Origin: Fervidobacterium_A thailandense
Lineage (GTDB): Bacteria > Thermotogota > Thermotogae > Thermotogales > Fervidobacteriaceae
NCBI RefSeq assembly: GCF_041505935.1
Contig: NZ_CP140110.1
Reading direction: 5' to 3' (one strand)
Length of the DNA: 64,000 nt
The translations under genes and the position numbers were made by a program. Shown piece after piece: positions 40,756 through 49,165 of this stretch. Within the stretch, counting starts at the first letter, position 1; each line of letters starts with the position of its first letter. A model generated the notes under the pieces. That model did no database searches and was not told where the DNA came from. It was given only the letters and a program-made list of their open reading frames with translations.

Positions 40756-43173
40756 TTATCCCTTAACCGCTCCCTTAACAAGTCCACCGACGATGTACTT
40801 CTGCATCAGGAGGAACAATATGACCATCGGTACCATACCGATGAGCGCAGCAGCTGTGAAAAGGCCCCACTGCGTTTCAAACGGACCTGTCGAGAACGTG
40901 TAAAGACCTATCGCGTAGGTGTACTGTTTAACGTCTTGGAGGATGATCCTTGCAAGGACAAATTCGTTGAATGTACTCATGAACGTAAGAATCACAATAA
41001 CTGCCAATATTGGAGAGGCGAGTGGCAACACGATTTTAACGAAAGTTTGCCATCTGGTTGCACCGTCGATCATCGCCGCCTCTTCAAGTGAGTCCGGAAT
41101 CGTATCGTAGTAACCTTTGATGAGGTACATGTTGTAAGCGATTCCTCCAAGGTATGCGAAGATCAATCCGGAAAGCTTGTTCAAACCGAATCCTGGGATG
41201 TACTTTCCGGCAAACGAGAGAAACGTGTAAATCGCTATCATGTACATGATCGCCGGGAACATTTGGATGAGTAAGAGAGACATGATACCGTATTTCCTAC
41301 CCTTGAATCTCATACGGCTGAAAGGATACGCAGCGAGAGCCGTGACAACAGTGATGATGACGGCAACGCTCAAGGAAACAATCACACTGTTCATTATCCA
41401 CCTAAGCAAGTAATGATCTGGTTTACGTTGCCAAATCTGGTCAATTCTGAACGTTGCCGCATCTATTGATTTAAGCGAGCTGCTCAGTTCTTTTATTTTT
41501 AGCTTATCAGAAAGTTCCGAAGCTTTCCTGGACATGACGTTCATGTTTGGCACAACGTTGTTTCTGTAAGTGGAGAGCACGGTATCGATAAGTCCTTCCA
41601 AAGCCACAGGTCTAACCTTTATACCCGACTTCGATGTGGGCATGAATTTTGGACCTATTTGTTCGACCTGAGCTAAGTAGTTCTTCAAATCCTTAATAAA
41701 TGGTTCATAATTTTCCGAGAAGAGTTCGTAGTTGTTGAATATGTCGCGTGCTATGCCAGGCCAGTCGATATTACGCACCGAGTTTCGCAAAGCTTTTTGC
41801 TCCTTCGAGCCGTCGGGTAATAGTGCCGCAAAATCGGTGACAAGACCGAATACCTTCCTGGATTGCAAGTTGAAAACTTGGAGCTGATCGGGAAGCTTCA
41901 GGTCCTTAACCTTGTCCTTTATCTCCGCAAGGGCTTTTTTGAGTAACTCTGAACGCAGGTACACGATGGCAGGTTTTAACTCCTCGTACGCCCTTGACAA
42001 TTCGAGTTCTACCTTCTCCATCTGGGATCGGACGCTCTGAATTCTGGATTTTAGGCTCTCCTGTTGTCTTTGGACGTTCAACAGTCTGGCCGTTGTTATG
42101 TCAAGTCTCCGAATCAAACTTGCACTCTCTTTGATCGTAGAGGAAACCCTTATTGTGAAGGTTTCTATCATGTTCAGGAAGTCCGCGTATATGGTAGTTT
42201 GATTGCCAAGGTTATTTTCCCACTTCTTCAGAATATTTCTGTAAGTTTCCTGAAATTTTTTCAGTGTATCCACCACTTTTTGGAGTGGCTCGTACCGCTC
42301 TATCTGCAGTTGGAGCTCGGCAAGTTGTGATAAAGCGGTTACAAAGTGCTCCCTTATACTGTTCTCATCGGGTATGCTTTCCGCGATTAGTTCAGACTTT
42401 GCCGAACGGTCTAAGAGTTCCTCCGCAACGGCTAATGCTCTTGTGTATTCTTCCAGCTGGGGTAGAAGGAGGTTTTCTATAGTCTTATATTGTGTCCTAA
42501 ATTGTGCCAACAATGAGTAGTAAGTTTTCTCGATCGGCTGGAGTTCGGATTCTAAATTGGCAAGTTCGGTTTTTAGGTTATTAAGCTTTTCCTTTCTCGT
42601 ACCTATCATGTTGTACCATTCACTCTCACCGTCCGCTGGTGAAACGAGATTACCAAGGGGTTCCAATTCGAAACCCGAAGTCTGGAGATCGTACGCTGCC
42701 ACGTTTAGATATCTATCCGGTTTTTGGAATTTCAGAAGCGAAATGATGTTTTCCACGTCACGGATGAACTTTTCAGTCAATTTACCAGAGTTCTTTTCGA
42801 AGTAATCTTTTAGAAACTTTATCTCGGAATCTACTCTTTTTTTCAAATTCTCCGTTTCGTTGATGTACTTCTTGAACCTTTCAATGTCGGACGCGAAAAG
42901 TTTCTTCGCTTGCTCGATTGATATATTCTCATGAGGTGGTGCCATTAGAACGAGTGCATCTATATCAGAAACGAGTCTCGGACCGTTCTTTTCAGGAGCA
43001 AGCAGGTCGATGTAATTTTGCAATGTTAACCGTGTACTAAAGAGTTTGGTTGAGAACGCGGCGTTATCACGCCTAAGTGACGTGGAAACGACCCAGACGA
43101 TGGGGAAGAGAACGACAAAACATACAAGTATGAGTACGATATGCGTGAGTAATTTTCTTTCCTTTTTGACCAT
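40756..43173 (-). CDS. malG: Maltose/maltodextrin ABC transporter permease MalG with large periplasmic coiled-coil insert
   Basis: A MalG homologue of about 805 residues, against about 296 in enterobacteria. The first membrane helix ('LLTHIVLILVCFVVLFPIVWVVSTSLR') and the C-terminal 214 residues are ordinary MalG: 'NSVIVSLSVAVIITVV', 'LIQMFPAIMYMIAIY', EAA loop 'LEEAAMIDGATRWQTFVKIVLPL', ending 'VGGLVKGAVKG'. Between them, in the first periplasmic loop, lies an insert of about 500 residues (about 65-585) that is strongly heptad-like and rich in Leu, Glu, Lys and Gln, with no obvious membrane segment. ATG 43173 overlaps the malF stop by one base (GTG 43176 is possible). The insert may extend from the membrane toward the outer sheath. 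Confidence 0.92.
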   Translation of the reverse strand: MVKKERKLLTHIVLILVCFVVLFPIVWVVSTSLRRDNAAFSTKLFSTRLTLQNYIDLLAPEKNGPRLVSDIDALVLMAPPHENISIEQAKKLFASDIERFKKYINETENLKKRVDSEIKFLKDYFEKNSGKLTEKFIRDVENIISLLKFQKPDRYLNVAAYDLQTSGFELEPLGNLVSPADGESEWYNMIGTRKEKLNNLKTELANLESELQPIEKTYYSLLAQFRTQYKTIENLLLPQLEEYTRALAVAEELLDRSAKSELIAESIPDENSIREHFVTALSQLAELQLQIERYEPLQKVVDTLKKFQETYRNILKKWENNLGNQTTIYADFLNMIETFTIRVSSTIKESASLIRRLDITTARLLNVQRQQESLKSRIQSVRSQMEKVELELSRAYEELKPAIVYLRSELLKKALAEIKDKVKDLKLPDQLQVFNLQSRKVFGLVTDFAALLPDGSKEQKALRNSVRNIDWPGIARDIFNNYELFSENYEPFIKDLKNYLAQVEQIGPKFMPTSKSGIKVRPVALEGLIDTVLSTYRNNVVPNMNVMSRKASELSDKLKIKELSSSLKSIDAATFRIDQIWQRKPDHYLLRWIMNSVIVSLSVAVIITVVTALAAYPFSRMRFKGRKYGIMSLLLIQMFPAIMYMIAIYTFLSFAGKYIPGFGLNKLSGLIFAYLGGIAYNMYLIKGYYDTIPDSLEEAAMIDGATRWQTFVKIVLPLASPILAVIVILTFMSTFNEFVLARIILQDVKQYTYAIGLYTFSTGPFETQWGLFTAAALIGMVPMVILFLLMQKYIVGGLVKGAVKG

Positions 43174-44879
43174 CACCTGTTCACCTCTTCAAACGAACCG
43201 GATAGTTTGAAGTTAATGAAGCTCAAGCTACCTACAATGAGGAATATCAGGATTGAAATTGCGGACGCAAATCCGAAGTCCTGTCCCCTTCCACCTTCGA
43301 AAGCGAGTTTGTAAGTGTATGATATCAGGATATCCGTGGCACCGGCCGGTGTTGTCGTATTGGGCATGGCGGGACCTCCACCGGTTAGGAGGTAGATATT
43401 GACAAAGTTGTTGAAGTTGAACGCGAAGCTTCCTACAAGTAGTGGAGCAACCGTTGTCATGAGGAGCGGAAAAGTGATCTTCCAGAATCGTTGCCATTTC
43501 GTTGCACCGTCAATAGCGGCCGCTTCGTAGTAATCTTCCGGGATACTTTGAAGCGCACCAAGTGAAACAACCATCATGTACGGAAACCCAAGCCACGTGT
43601 TCACCGTCAGTACCGCAACCTTTGCCCAAAAGGGGTCGTTGAACCATCTGATAGGTTCGCGCCCAAACAATCCTGTGATAATGAATTTGTTCAGGATACC
43701 GTAGGTTTCATTAAAGAATCCGTTCTTCCAAACGAGCACAGAAATGAACGCCGGAATTGCCCATGGAATTATCAAAAGTGACCTGTATATCGTTCTTCCT
43801 CTAAGGTTCGGATTGTTGAGCACCAAAGCCAGGGAGAGTCCGATCACAAACGTGAACAGGACACTAAGAGCTGCCCATGTGAAATTCCAGACGAATATCC
43901 TCGCAAAGGGGCCCGAGATTGTTGGATCCGTAAAGATGCGTGTGAAGTTCTTAAGGCCGTATCCTGAAATATATCCAGCAACCGCAAAACGTTCACCTTT
44001 TTCGTTTATATCGTAAATCGTACCATTTTCTTCGATTAGTGGTTTTCCGGTTTTCGTGTTTATAAGAACTACTTTAACTATACTCTTACCTTTCTCTATG
44101 ACCTCAGCGAGTCCGAGCTTGTACAAATGGTTTATTTGTACGAGTCTGAACGTACCATCTTCAAATTGACGAATGGCAAACCTGTTTTGAGCGGAGTCAA
44201 CAAATTCAATCTTACTCAAGACTGGGAACAAAATTTGGTACCTGAAAAAGTCTTCATTAATCGTTGTTTCCGGATCATCCGGAGAGTAGAAGTACTTGAA
44301 AATTTTTCCTGCGTCAAAAATGAATTCGATACGACCTTCCTGTCTTTCAACGCGGAGGCCGCTTTCGTTGAGTTTAATTAAGTCGGCTTCGGCGAGAATT
44401 ATGCTTCCAGCTTCGCTTTTTAAAACCTTGTAATCCCTTGCGATGAACGTATCGTTTCCGTCGTTCAAGATGATTTTGAACTCTTGCGTCGGACGTGTGC
44501 CTTCGTACCGCACATAGATCGAGTAACTGAATTGCTTGCCATCCTCAACAACGTATGTGTAAATAGGATCTACCAAGAGGCGTTCGATCACTTCTTGCCT
44601 TGTCGAGATATGACCAGTACCGTAATTTGTGAATGCCGTTCGAATGGTAAACGCGATCGGATAGAGGACAAGAATGAACAAGAGTATGAGAGCGGGAATC
44701 ATGTACCTATAAGGGTACGCGTTCCTGTTGATGATAAAAAAGTCTATCAAGAAAATCAAGGCGAACAGGGTAACGGAGAGTTCATAAAATCCCTTAGTAA
44801 ATAGAAATATACCTCCTAAGATGGAAAAAATGGTGAACAACACTAGGAGACTCCATCCTAGAATCCGAAAAAGTTTCAT
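43173..44879 (-). CDS. malF: Maltose/maltodextrin ABC transporter permease MalF
   Basis: 568 residues. Three N-terminal helices (about 5-95) precede a large periplasmic domain (about 100-325), as in the E. coli MalF P2 loop that contacts MalE. Then come the permease helices with the EAA motif 'YYEAAAIDGATKWQRFWKITFPL' and ending 'FKLSGSFEEVNR'. The start is ATG 44879 behind AAGGAGGAG; a longer frame to 44945 reads through the upstream terminator hairpin. The ATPase subunit (MalK/MsmK type) is not in the cluster and must be encoded elsewhere. Confidence 0.95.
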   Translation of the reverse strand: MKLFRILGWSLLVLFTIFSILGGIFLFTKGFYELSVTLFALIFLIDFFIINRNAYPYRYMIPALILLFILVLYPIAFTIRTAFTNYGTGHISTRQEVIERLLVDPIYTYVVEDGKQFSYSIYVRYEGTRPTQEFKIILNDGNDTFIARDYKVLKSEAGSIILAEADLIKLNESGLRVERQEGRIEFIFDAGKIFKYFYSPDDPETTINEDFFRYQILFPVLSKIEFVDSAQNRFAIRQFEDGTFRLVQINHLYKLGLAEVIEKGKSIVKVVLINTKTGKPLIEENGTIYDINEKGERFAVAGYISGYGLKNFTRIFTDPTISGPFARIFVWNFTWAALSVLFTFVIGLSLALVLNNPNLRGRTIYRSLLIIPWAIPAFISVLVWKNGFFNETYGILNKFIITGLFGREPIRWFNDPFWAKVAVLTVNTWLGFPYMMVVSLGALQSIPEDYYEAAAIDGATKWQRFWKITFPLLMTTVAPLLVGSFAFNFNNFVNIYLLTGGGPAMPNTTTPAGATDILISYTYKLAFEGGRGQDFGFASAISILIFLIVGSLSFINFKLSGSFEEVNR

Positions 44880-44928
44880 CACTTTTCTCCTCCTTGACGA
44901 GGTTTGAAAAATCCCGGTTTTGACTTTT

Positions 44929-44955
44929 AAAAAAGCACGGGGCAACGCCCCGTGC
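44929..44955 (-). terminator. Intercistronic terminator/attenuator between malE and malF
   Basis: A perfect 9-base stem, GCACGGGGC (44935-44943) with GCCCCGTGC (44947-44955), followed on the minus strand by six T residues. It lies between malE and malF, so it probably lets most transcripts stop after malE and keeps the binding protein in excess over the permease. Confidence 0.85.
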
Positions 44956-44979
44956 CCCCCTGAGTTATTTTAAGACGGA

Positions 44980-46170
44980 TTATTTGATTTGCGCCCTGAT
45001 TTGTGCAACTGCGTCGGCAAGTGCTTTTTCGGGAGCTACGCCTTGGTCAAGTGCCTTAGCAAGAGCATCACCCATCGCACCCCAGACTGCTGCCATTTCT
45101 GGAACGTTCGGCATTGGCAAACCGTAGGTTCCAAGGAAGTCGGCGAATTTCTTTGTGATAGGATCTCTCTTCATGACTTCTTCGTTGACGTCGATCCTTG
45201 ATGGACATCTCGGATCAGCTTGCCAGATCTGGAACATGATCTCCTTCGTTGCAATGAACTTTGTGAGGAAGTCGAGTGCGAAGAGCTTGTTCTTGCTCTT
45301 GGCGTTCACCATGAATCCCTGTGCACCGAAGAATGGCCTTGGTTTCTTTCCACCGGGCAGATCCGGAATCGGAGCAACATCGAAGTTGATACCAGCTTGT
45401 TTCCAACCGGGGACTGCCCATGGTCCGTTGATGATCATAGCAGCAAGACCATCTTTGAAGAGACCGTCCATCGTGTTGTAGTTGTCACCGGGTGTAAGTA
45501 TTTTTTCATCGACAAGTCTCTTGAGGAGTTTGAGAGCATCGATAGCACCCTGGTTCGCCAGACCAATGTCTTTGACGTTGAGTTTTCCGGTTTTGTCCCT
45601 ACCAAACACGTAACCACCCATTCCGAAGAACGCAAACGAACTGAAGTAGAAGTTCTTGTAATCGTAAATGAAACCCCTAACCTCTCCACCATAATCCTTT
45701 TCGATCTTCTTCGCAAGTGCTATGAGTTCGTCAAATGTCTTCGGTGGTGTCTTCACGTAATCCTTGTTGTAAACTAGAGCTGGGCCATCAAATGCGTACG
45801 GAATTCCGTACAGTTTTCCACCGTAGGTGAAACCTTCAAGTGGCGTTGGGAAGTATTTATCCTTCTCCGGCAAGTTCTGAATTGGTTCAAGCAAACCGTT
45901 TGCAACGAGTTCTCCAACCCAGTCGTGCGCACCGACGATGATGTCCGGACCCTCACCGGCTGGAGCTGCCGTGAGGAATTTTGGTTTGATGTCACTGAAG
46001 TTCACTTGGATAACATCAACTTGGATACCGTACTTGGCTTTGTACTGGTCGGCAAGTTTCTTGAGGATAGGCACTTGTGCTTCCGATGTCCAGATAGTGA
46101 TCTTCTTGGCTTGAGCAAATGCCAGGAAAACAAACAGGGCAGCCAACAACACCGTCAGGAATTTCCTCAT
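44980..46170 (-). CDS. malE: Maltose/maltodextrin-binding protein MalE
   Basis: A 396-residue periplasmic binding protein. The signal peptide 'MRKFLTVLLAALFVFLAFAQ' is cleaved just after, and the mature part starts 'AKKITIWTSEAQVPILKKLADQYK'. 'GPDIIVGAHDWVGELVANGLLEPI', 'LYGIPYAFDGPALVYNKDYV', 'AAMIINGPWAVPGWKQAGINF' and 'FGAQGFMVNAKSKNKLFALDFL' are MBP landmarks, including ligand-stacking aromatics. It starts the mal operon at ATG 46170 behind GGGGAGGT; a longer frame to 46245 has no ribosome site and would run into the -10 element. Confidence 0.95.
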   Translation of the reverse strand: MRKFLTVLLAALFVFLAFAQAKKITIWTSEAQVPILKKLADQYKAKYGIQVDVIQVNFSDIKPKFLTAAPAGEGPDIIVGAHDWVGELVANGLLEPIQNLPEKDKYFPTPLEGFTYGGKLYGIPYAFDGPALVYNKDYVKTPPKTFDELIALAKKIEKDYGGEVRGFIYDYKNFYFSSFAFFGMGGYVFGRDKTGKLNVKDIGLANQGAIDALKLLKRLVDEKILTPGDNYNTMDGLFKDGLAAMIINGPWAVPGWKQAGINFDVAPIPDLPGGKKPRPFFGAQGFMVNAKSKNKLFALDFLTKFIATKEIMFQIWQADPRCPSRIDVNEEVMKRDPITKKFADFLGTYGLPMPNVPEMAAVWGAMGDALAKALDQGVAPEKALADAVAQIRAQIK

Positions 46171-46233
46171 ACGCTCTACCTCCCCTTTCAAAGTGGTTTT
46201 TGGGAAAAAGAAATTCTGGCAGGTACCACCAAT

Positions 46234-46261
46234 ATTATACAACAACGGGACCTAAAGTAAA
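46234..46261 (-). promoter_or_regulatory. Promoter candidate for the mal operon
   Basis: On the minus strand TTTACT (46261-46256), 16 bases, TATAAT (46239-46234), about 65 bases before malE. The weak -35 suggests regulation. It is divergent from the promoter of the 46543 gene. Confidence 0.5.
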
Positions 46262-46326
46262 CAACTTTTGGAAAAGTTTCCATAACGAGCCTAAAATTCT
46301 TGACAAGTGCGAATTGAGACAACAAA

Positions 46327-46346
46327 ATTTCGCATACTTTCGCATA
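46327..46346. repeat. Tandem 10-bp direct repeat between divergent promoters
   Basis: TTTCGCATAC occurs twice back to back (46327-46336 and 46337-46346), followed by a partial third copy (CGGAGCATAAC). The 10-base period equals about one helical turn, so a protein could contact both on one face. It lies about 65 bases upstream of the mal -35 and about 57 bases upstream of the other promoter. The rest of the 370-base gap (46171-46542) shows the two promoters and little else; an isolated TTGACA at about 46298 has no partner. Confidence 0.6.
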
Positions 46347-46402
46347 CCGGAGCATAACAACAAAATGACTCGGCAATTTCAACTAATCATCGATCCACGT
46401 TC

Positions 46403-46431
46403 TTGAAAAAATTGGCCTGCTGAACTATAAT
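46403..46431 (+). promoter_or_regulatory. Promoter candidate for the cyclic-DPG synthetase gene
   Basis: TTGAAA (46403-46408), 17 bases, TATAAT (46426-46431), a strong match. A second TATAAT at 46492-46497 has only a poor -35. Confidence 0.65.
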
Positions 46432-46542
46432 ACGTTTCGGCTGTCAGAAGAGTCGAACACGAAGGCTTCCAATTTTTCACGTTGGCAATAGTATAATACT
46501 ACAGAGTCCCCCCAGAACATTTGAACGTAGGAGGTGTTGTTG

Positions 46543-47886
46543 ATGGAGAAGAAAAGAAGACGAGTTATCATACTTGGTGCCGCCGGTCGAGATTTTCACA
46601 ACTTCAACACTTTCTTCCGCAACAACCCGGATTACGAAGTCGTAGCCTTTACTGCTACTCAGATACCGGACATTGCCGGAAGAATCTATCCACCTGAACT
46701 TGCAGGACCACTCTATCCAAACGGTATTCCAATTGAAGACGAAGCGAACTTACCTGAGTTGATCAAAAAGTACGATGTTGACGAGGTGATACTTGCTTAC
46801 AGTGACCTTTCCCACCAGTACGTTATGGAACGAGCAGCTATTGCACTTGCTGCTGGTGCTGATTTCAAACTAATGGGACCGAAGGCTACGATGATCGAAT
46901 CAACTAAACCTGTTGTTTCCGTCTGCGCCGTTAGGACTGGATGTGGTAAGAGCCAGACGACCAGAAGAGTACTCGATATCTTGAGAAGTAAAGGTTTAAA
47001 GGTCATTTCCATCAGACATCCGATGCCGTACGGTGACCTCGTGGCTCAAAAAGTACAAAGATTTGCGGATTACTCGGATCTTGACAAGTACAATTGTACA
47101 ATTGAAGAAAGGGAAGAATACGAACCTCACATCGACCGTAGGAGCGTAATCTACGCCGGTGTTGATTACGAAGCGATCATCAGGTCCGCGGAAGCAGAAA
47201 ACCCGGATGTGATCCTCTGGGATGGTGGAAACAACGACTTCCCGTTCTACAAAACTGACCTCCATATTGTTGTGGTCGATCCGCACAGACCAGGTCACGA
47301 GGTAACGTACTACCCCGGTATGACGAACTTACTCATGGCCGACGTCATTGTAATAAACAAGGAAGAAACGGCAAACAGAGATGACATTGAAACAGTCAGA
47401 AAGAACATTGCTAAATGGAATCCAAAGGCAATCGTCATCGATGCCGCTTCACCAATATTCGTCGACGATCCATCACTCATCAAGGGAAAACGCGTCCTTG
47501 TTGTTGAAGACGGTCCAACTCTAACACACGGTGACATGCGCTACGGTGCAGGTTACGTGGCAGCCAAGAGATTCGGAGCAAAGGAAATCGTCGATCCGAG
47601 ACCGTTCGCGGTAGGTTCAATCATCGATACTTACAACAAGTACACCCACTTGGACGTCATACTTCCGGCTATGGGTTACGGAGAAAAGCAGATGAAAGAA
47701 CTTGAAGAGACGATCAACAGATCCGACGCCGACGTGGTGGTCATTGGAACACCTATAGATTTGAGAAGGGTACTCAAACTTAACAAACCAGCCGTTAGGG
47801 TTAGGTACGAGCTCCAAGAAATTGGTGAGCCAACGCTCGAACAGGTACTTACTGACTTCTTGAAAGATAAAGGTTTGTTAAAGTAA
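46543..47886 (+). CDS. Cyclic 2,3-diphosphoglycerate synthetase homologue (P-loop protein)
   Basis: A 447-residue cytoplasmic protein. The first part is a Rossmann-like domain ('RVIILGAAGRDFHNFNTFFRNN', 'ELAGPLYPNGIPIEDE', 'DEVILAYSDLSHQYVMERAA'), followed by a P-loop in 'VCAVRTGCGKSQTTRRVLDIL' (about 129-149), then 'VILWDGGNNDFPFYKTDLHIVV', 'GHEVTYYPGMTNLLMADVIVINKE' and 'DGPTLTHGDMRYGAGYVAA'. These match the family named after the methanogen enzyme that cyclises 2,3-diphosphoglycerate to a thermoprotectant and potassium counter-ion. Whether the bacterial homologues make cyclic DPG is not settled. The start is ATG 46543 behind AGGAGGTG. It is a single-gene unit with its own promoter and terminator. 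Confidence 0.85.
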   Translation: MEKKRRRVIILGAAGRDFHNFNTFFRNNPDYEVVAFTATQIPDIAGRIYPPELAGPLYPNGIPIEDEANLPELIKKYDVDEVILAYSDLSHQYVMERAAIALAAGADFKLMGPKATMIESTKPVVSVCAVRTGCGKSQTTRRVLDILRSKGLKVISIRHPMPYGDLVAQKVQRFADYSDLDKYNCTIEEREEYEPHIDRRSVIYAGVDYEAIIRSAEAENPDVILWDGGNNDFPFYKTDLHIVVVDPHRPGHEVTYYPGMTNLLMADVIVINKEETANRDDIETVRKNIAKWNPKAIVIDAASPIFVDDPSLIKGKRVLVVEDGPTLTHGDMRYGAGYVAAKRFGAKEIVDPRPFAVGSIIDTYNKYTHLDVILPAMGYGEKQMKELEETINRSDADVVVIGTPIDLRRVLKLNKPAVRVRYELQEIGEPTLEQVLTDFLKDKGLLK

Positions 47887-47909
47887 CGGGAAAATTGTCG
47901 AAAATAGAA

Positions 47910-47944
47910 AAGTGCGGAGCATTTAAGCTCCGCACTTATTATTC
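47910..47944. terminator. Bidirectional terminator
   Basis: AAGTGCGGAGC (47910-47920) pairs perfectly with GCTCCGCACTT (47927-47937), loop ATTTAA, followed by a T-rich tail. It lies between convergent genes (cyclic-DPG synthetase and histidine kinase). Confidence 0.88.
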
Positions 47945-47965
47945 TTCGCATATTTCAGAGAAGCT

Positions 47966-49165
47966 TCAAAGGTGCACAGAGAAAACCGTACGTTCTGGAG
48001 TACTACTCACGGTGATTTTAAGACCGATCTTCTTGGCTATCTCGTTCGCTATGTAAAGGCCAAGACCTGTACCTTCGGAGTTCTTTCCCTTGTAAAATCG
48101 CTCGAAAATTTTTTGAATCTCTTCTTCGGGAATCATATCACCGTGGTTAACAACATCGATCTTACCGTCCGACACAACCAGTTTTATAGGAGGTCTACCG
48201 TGCTTTATCGCGTTGTCGATCAGAATTGAAACAATTATAGAAAGCCCCTCTTTGTTGGTTTCTATAACACCAGTTCCTTCGAGCTGGATATCGAAATCTT
48301 TAAACTTCTGTCTCACAATGTCTTCGAGCAATTCTCGAACGTCGATTTTTTCCTTGGTTAAAGTTTCAACCCGCGCGATCAAAAGCATGTTCTCAATGAT
48401 GTCCTTAATCTCGCGACTACTTTCTTCAATTGCTGCGATTGCTTCCATCAATATTTCCTGATTCTTCGTGCCCCACCTCTTTAGCATGTTCACATACCCA
48501 ATCAGGTTCGCAACTGGAGTTCTTAGCTCGTGGGAAACCGCCGCTACGAAAGATTCCTGCGATTTGTAAGTGCGTTCGATCCTGTCCATTAGGTCGTTGA
48601 ACTTGTTTATCAACTCTTCAACCTCGTCGCTTCTGGGCTTCGTTTTAACACGAAAAGTGACATCCTTCCCTCCGAGTTGCTCAAGCTGGGTGACGAACTC
48701 TTTCAAATCGTTGACACTTTTCTGGGAGATGATGTAGTTAGTGATAAATATTGCCAATCCGAGTGCCAAAAGTGAAAACGTAAAGAGCAGTTTGAGCAGG
48801 TTCAAGAAACGTATCGATGAAGTTACGTCCTTCCCGAAAACCAGCTCTCCGGATCTGGAGAAATAAACGTACCTATCTCCTAGTTTTTGAAGACCTTCCG
48901 CCTCAACATACCCTATACCGTATGGATCGTTCAGGATAGTTTGTTCATCAGTTAGAGCTACGTACAGATCCCATCTTCTGACAATGTACTGGATGCCGAA
49001 GGGGGTTTTAACGACGGTAACCGTCCGCTCGGCGTTGGCAAGCTCACTTTTGATACTCCTGTTTGCCGACACGTGGAAGAACTGATAAATGACAAAGAAG
49101 ACGCCTAAGACTATCGCCACACTCGCGATTGTATTGGATACAGAGATCTTAGTTTGAAGTTTCAT
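47966..49165 (-). CDS. Sensor histidine kinase
   Basis: A 399-residue membrane kinase. TM1 is at about 11-31, a compact extracytoplasmic domain at 32-120 and TM2 at about 121-145, then a HAMP linker. The HisKA domain carries phospho-acceptor His212 in 'AAVSHELRTPVANLIGYV'. The ATPase domain has N-box 'VSILIDNAIKHGRPP', 'DVVNHGDMIPEEE', F-box 'IFERFYKGKNSEGTGLGLYIANEIA' and a final 'TERTVFSVHL'. It overlaps the response-regulator gene by 17 bases, so the two form one coupled pair. The signal is unknown. Confidence 0.94.
   Translation of the reverse strand: MKLQTKISVSNTIASVAIVLGVFFVIYQFFHVSANRSIKSELANAERTVTVVKTPFGIQYIVRRWDLYVALTDEQTILNDPYGIGYVEAEGLQKLGDRYVYFSRSGELVFGKDVTSSIRFLNLLKLLFTFSLLALGLAIFITNYIISQKSVNDLKEFVTQLEQLGGKDVTFRVKTKPRSDEVEELINKFNDLMDRIERTYKSQESFVAAVSHELRTPVANLIGYVNMLKRWGTKNQEILMEAIAAIEESSREIKDIIENMLLIARVETLTKEKIDVRELLEDIVRQKFKDFDIQLEGTGVIETNKEGLSIIVSILIDNAIKHGRPPIKLVVSDGKIDVVNHGDMIPEEEIQKIFERFYKGKNSEGTGLGLYIANEIAKKIGLKITVSSTPERTVFSVHL

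Noticed and set aside
45220..45777. 185-codon plus-strand frame opposite malE
   Set aside because: It lies wholly antisense to a well-conserved binding-protein gene, has no ribosome site and its translation has no recognisable motif.
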